A stretch of DNA of 64,000 nt from Trichomonas vaginalis G3 (taxonomy: Eukaryota; Parabasalia; Trichomonadida; Trichomonadidae), in NCBI RefSeq assembly GCF_026262505.1, contig NC_067207.1, forward strand, positions 7,200,252 through 7,264,251, given 5' to 3'. This document shows positions 60,430 to 64,000 of this stretch, piece after piece. Under the pieces are notes generated by a model that had not been told where the DNA came from, made no database searches, and worked only from the letters and a program-made list of their open reading frames with translations. The translations under genes were made by a program, and so were the position numbers. Numbering within the stretch: the stretch's first letter is position 1; every line of letters begins with the position of its first letter.

Positions 60430-63057
60430 TATATACAATTTAAAAAAAAATATTTTATAATTTTTACAAAGACAAGAGCAACTATGTTTGCCAACTAGCT
60501 CCCTTCATGATCTTTAGCCTAGCGTCCATTAATTCCTTACTCATGTTTAAATTTGAACAAGTTAAGATGAGACGCGGGGCTGAGATTGTTCTTTCACAGC
60601 TTGCCTCCGCACAAGTGCAGCAAGTTATGCGGAGGCATATATTTGCGAACAATCCCCAATTTTCATCATTGATTTTAAAATTAAAATCAAAAATGTCCAA
60701 GCCACTTACAGTTCTTGATGTTTTAAAGATATGATTGTTATTGGCAATCATATCTTTAAATAGTTTAACTATATCATCAATCACATCATCACTACGTCCT
60801 CTTTTTTTGAGTTCGCTTGTGAATCAGCTAATTGCAGCATCAACCATCGGAGAATCACAGAGCTCTTCACCCTCAGTATCATCATTACTCTCATGAACTT
60901 CTTCCTGCTCATGAAGATCTTCATTGAATCTATTAAGATCCTGGGCTGGCCAATTGTGCTTCAACGAGGGTGCTGGTGGTTCGGTGTTTCCTTCTGCTTC
61001 AGCGGCGGCGTCTCCCATGAAGATTTCCCTGACATCTTCTATCGGGTCTTCCTCTTTCTGCCGGTAGTGGAACATCTTCACGTAGCCGCTTGTTGGGGGA
61101 GGGAATTCTCTGCTATTGATACTGTTCCTAGCAAACATGAGGCCTTTGGGTGTAATGATGTATGCAAATGCCCAAAGGCCTCCCATTTGCGAATGAATGG
61201 TCTTCTCAAGCAAGATGTCCCTAAAGATTCTGGCGAATCTGTTGTTTTCGGCATCAAGCTCTTCCAGGGCCTTCATTGCATTATAGATGCAAGGATAGAC
61301 CCTGGAAAGTGGAGACTTCGGGTCTTCGAAGATCAGGACCAAGCTGGCGAAGATGACGGAACACTTATAAAGATCTTCTGTTCCGTCAGGAATGGAATGG
61401 AATAATGTCACCTTCGCCCGCTTGGTCCAGATAAAATGGAGAGGATAGATGAAGGATACCCATCTTGTTTCGACATTGGATGGGCATCTTGATCCAAAAA
61501 CCTCGACATGCTGGCGGCATATTTCGGCAACTTCCAGCAATTGATCCTTCAATGGTGAAATTGCTGGATGGTTCATTGCCGCCTTATAAGCATTGTGTAC
61601 CCTGTGGCAAATGCAGGGTACAACAATGATTTCCTTCATCCATTGCACCTTGGATAAGGCAAGGATGGAATTATCCTTACCAGTAAGTGCAGCCAATTGT
61701 GCTGTTCCTCCATCAACTATGACACAGCCGATCTGCACGTGACAATCATGGATTGCCTTCAATCCATTATTGATCGCGAGTGTGTAGTTGGCAGTCTTCA
61801 ATCCAGTCATTCTTTCTGTATGGGCTGGATAAGACTGAATTGGAAAGCAAGGATTTTCCAACACAAAGTCGAGTAAAGATCTCTTCTGTGTGGTAACTTC
61901 GTCTAGAGCGACACTAGCGTAAGGCATGCTGAACGTAGAGAAGCGCGCCATAATACTTGAATGAATCTCTTTGGATGTCTGTATGAGTATATCTTTGAGC
62001 TTATCGCGCTTGTAATGAGGGATTTTTTCCATTCCAACTTGTATTGCAGTTTTTCCATTCTCCTTTGATGTTGTATAGCCTAAACAAAAGCTATACACAA
62101 TTAAGTTGTATATTTCGTCACTTTCCCCTGTGCTGAGAGAGATATTATGCTTTGCTAATAGGATAGCTAATCTGCGAAAAATTCCATCAGCATTAAATTC
62201 AACAGAACCTTCCATTTGTGATTCTGTAGATAATATAAAATTTCGAATATCTTTTTGTTTTGCACTATCAGGGAAACATTCATGAAGCTTCCCATTGCTG
62301 ATTTCTTTTTTTAGGTGATCATCTCTTTTTTTAAAGGCGCATCTGAATGAATCTCCATCTTGGGTGGGAACCTGAGCAGTACAACCCATAATCCAATGTT
62401 TGGATTTTGCATTATACTCTAATTTTTCATAAGTCCTTTCATCACCAGGATATTTTCAATATCTGGAATTTGTCATTGCTTATATAAAAATGATTAAATT
62501 TGTGTCTTTTTTAATTTTTTACACAATATACTTAAAATACTATTTTCAACATTTTTTAAAATAAAAATTTTAAAATAATCTCTAAGAAAAAATTCTATTT
62601 GTGTTATTGTTACATTCATAACATCATCTAGAGTGATATAAACTAAGTATCAATATTTTGAAATTGAACACGCCAAAAATTTGATAATCCACATTCAATA
62701 TTTTGTAAGTGGCGTACTTTTTGAATACTCGCCATACGCCTTGGAGTTCTCAATTTTGAATTCGCCTTTATTTGGGCGACCTCAGAAAAATACGCCATTA
62801 AGAAAATATTGTATGAGATTTTAAATTTGAACACGCTCTACCTTAAGGAATTAAATTTATTAAGATATATTTACATATAATAAACGAGTGCTTAAAAAAT
62901 GTATTTAATCGCTTATGTAAGTTCCAAAAAAATCACGAAAATAAAAAAATCAAGATTAAAATTTTATTTTTAATTTTTGAATTTCTCAAATGGCGAAATT
63001 TTTGGGCGAACAAAAAAAATGTACGCCCGGTCAAATGGCGTAATTAGCGCATCCCTA
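60430..63057 (-). mobile_element. hAT transposon, left end not found
   Basis: The right end reads CATCCCTA at 63050-63057, which inverted is TAGGGATG, a typical hAT terminus. Subterminal ATGGCG/GGCGTA motifs recur between 62690 and 63045. The transposase fills 60482-62389. No inverted counterpart of the terminus was seen on the left, where the mariner and hairpin DNA lie. The left limit given is therefore arbitrary and the element may be truncated. Confidence 0.6.
60482..62389 (-). pseudogene. hAT transposase with one in-frame stop
   Basis: An RNase H-like core is present: ALDEVTTQKRSLLDFV and CVIVDGGTAQLAAL carry candidate acidic residues, and CICHRVHNAYKAAM is the Cys/His block. The last 100 codons hold the hATC dimerisation domain (AEASCERTISAPRLILTCSN). 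A single TGA at about 60824-60826 separates the two parts in the same frame; otherwise the gene is open over 636 codons. Read-through could give a full product, but the simplest view is a recently inactivated copy. A BED finger was not recognised. Confidence 0.75.
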
Positions 63058-63172
63058 AAGGAAAGCATTTAGGTTTTGTCGTCTTTTCTCAATAGAGAAT
63101 ATAAATAATAATGATTGCATTTACTTGATTTAAATAATATTCATATTTACTAATATATAATATAAATACAGT
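62390..63172. other. Non-coding region around the hAT right end
   Basis: AT-rich, with several GGCGTA/TACGCC and GGGCG motifs (62700-62800 and 63000-63045) expected as transposase-binding repeats. From 63058 to 63172 it is host intergenic sequence downstream of NOT1. The ORF at 62643-62834 is an artefact of these repeats. Confidence 0.5.
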
Positions 63173-64000
63173 TTATAATATAGAAACTAAAATAGATCTC
63201 AAAAATACTCTGATTTTATCAGAAGAATGAACTGAAGGAAGTTCCCATAAACCAAGATCTCTGTTTGTTAACAATTCGAGTAAGACAACTTGTAATCCCC
63301 AAGGAAGAGGAGAGTAAGGAGATCTCCTTATCACAACTGATGCAATCAATTCCTTCAGATTATATCCTTCAATTGTCACTGCATTCATTGAGAAAATTTC
63401 AACAATTAACTTTGCAAAGAAATGAGAATTTCTGCTTGGATATCTTAACAAATCACACAACACTTCTATTATGTAATTTGATGTTTCAATGTCACATGAA
63501 ACTAAAAGATAAAAAATCAAATTAAATATTGGTAAATTCTTGAAATGACATCTTGGAGCTGATCCTTGTCTTGGCGAGAAAGTCAATTCGAAACAACTAT
63601 CAATGACTTTTGCAATCATTTTCTTGTTGTTTGTTACATAAACTTTGATTGTTTCTAAGTCTTTTACATCGATTTGTTCCGAATCTTGTTCGCTTTCATT
63701 TTTATTTTGTTTATCAATCATTTTCTCTAGAATATTCGCAATGTCTTTCGTCAAATACTGCAATGCAGGACTTAATGGATACGATATCTGATGGACATCA
63801 GGGATTTTGTCGATTTTCATATCGATTTTCGATGGAGAAATCATTAAAACACCATTTGAAGCAGCACAAAGAATTAAATTCCTCAATTGCGAGAAATTAA
63901 ATGGCAACAAATTGCAGAAAATAGAAGCAGAACTTGACATGAAATCAGGGAAATCGTGGAGCAAAATCAATACAAATCTCAACAAACTTCGATATAAAAT
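63173..64000 (-). CDS. NOT1: NOT1 (CCR4-NOT complex scaffold), C-terminal part
   Basis: The frame is open from the right edge, so the gene starts outside the window. The visible 276 residues match the C-terminal NOT1 superfamily domain that binds NOT2/NOT3. LYRSLLRFVLILLHDFPDFM corresponds to the family's LHDFPEFL segment, FSQLRNLILCA to the QLRNLIL segment, LRYPSRNSHFFAKL to LRYPNSHTHYFS, and SPLPWGLQVVLLELLTNRDL to RPHPWGL...ELI. A variable loop rich in Asn, Glu and Gln sits in the middle. NOT1 scaffolds the cytoplasmic mRNA deadenylase. No break is seen. Confidence 0.88.
   Translation of the reverse strand: MLYRSLLRFVLILLHDFPDFMSSSASIFCNLLPFNFSQLRNLILCAASNGVLMISPSKIDMKIDKIPDVHQISYPLSPALQYLTKDIANILEKMIDKQNKNESEQDSEQIDVKDLETIKVYVTNNKKMIAKVIDSCFELTFSPRQGSAPRCHFKNLPIFNLIFYLLVSCDIETSNYIIEVLCDLLRYPSRNSHFFAKLIVEIFSMNAVTIEGYNLKELIASVVIRRSPYSPLPWGLQVVLLELLTNRDLGLWELPSVHSSDKIRVFLRSILVSIL

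Noticed and set aside
58573-62857. AAGGTAGAGC at 58574 and its inverse at 62845 as hAT terminal repeats
   Set aside because: Only 10 bp match, there is no 8-bp duplication, and CATCCCTA at 63050 is a better hAT end.

Overview
The window looks like a repeat-dense contig of a parabasalid, most likely Trichomonas vaginalis or a close relative. The DNA is AT-rich and host genes appear intronless. The recognisable host genes are two DUF3447/ankyrin-type genes and the C-terminal part of NOT1 (CCR4-NOT scaffold). Almost everything else is mobile DNA of kinds abundant in trichomonads: Kolobok, Mutator-like (MULE), mariner, hAT and Maverick/Polinton elements. The species is inferred from this combination; no species marker was checked.

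Layout. 1-10816: a minus-strand ankyrin gene cut by two almost identical Kolobok copies in opposite orientation (108-2536 and 2718-9755, both at TTAA). The 173-bp host segment between them is inverted relative to both flanks, as expected from recombination between the copies. The second Kolobok copy carries a MULE with an open transposase (4442-7835) and a non-autonomous element made of hairpins (about 7936-9134). 11553-12898: a second ankyrin gene, cut at its 5' end exactly at a TTAA. 12899-15341: low-coding DNA with two tandem arrays of the same 121-bp period and two short related ORFs.

15342-38560: a Maverick/Polinton (Mav1, about 23.2 kb) with roughly 0.7-kb terminal inverted repeats. It encodes packaging ATPase, major capsid protein, a penton-like protein, retroviral-type integrase, protein-primed DNA polymerase B, KilA-N proteins, a collagen/tail-fibre-like protein and many small genes. 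38561 to about 58560: a second, more divergent and more decayed Maverick-like element (Mav2) abutting the first. It has its own capsid, penton-like, ATPase and PolB genes, plus an SF3 helicase, an HNH endonuclease and a foldback cluster at 39501-41412. Both are treated as fossils; most Mav1 genes are open, while Mav2 has many breaks.

58561-63057: hairpin-rich DNA, a mariner (59126-60429) and a hAT element. 63173-64000: NOT1, running off the right edge.

Main points of interest: (i) arrays of GGTGA half-sites around the palindrome GGTGAGATCTCACC, placed around the KilA-N gene of Mav1, and a parallel GGTTAGATCTAACC system in Mav2; (ii) arrays of about 60-bp hairpins with a period near 250 bp in two elements; (iii) the transposon-mediated inversion inside the ankyrin gene; (iv) a phage-tail-fibre-like gene in a Polinton.
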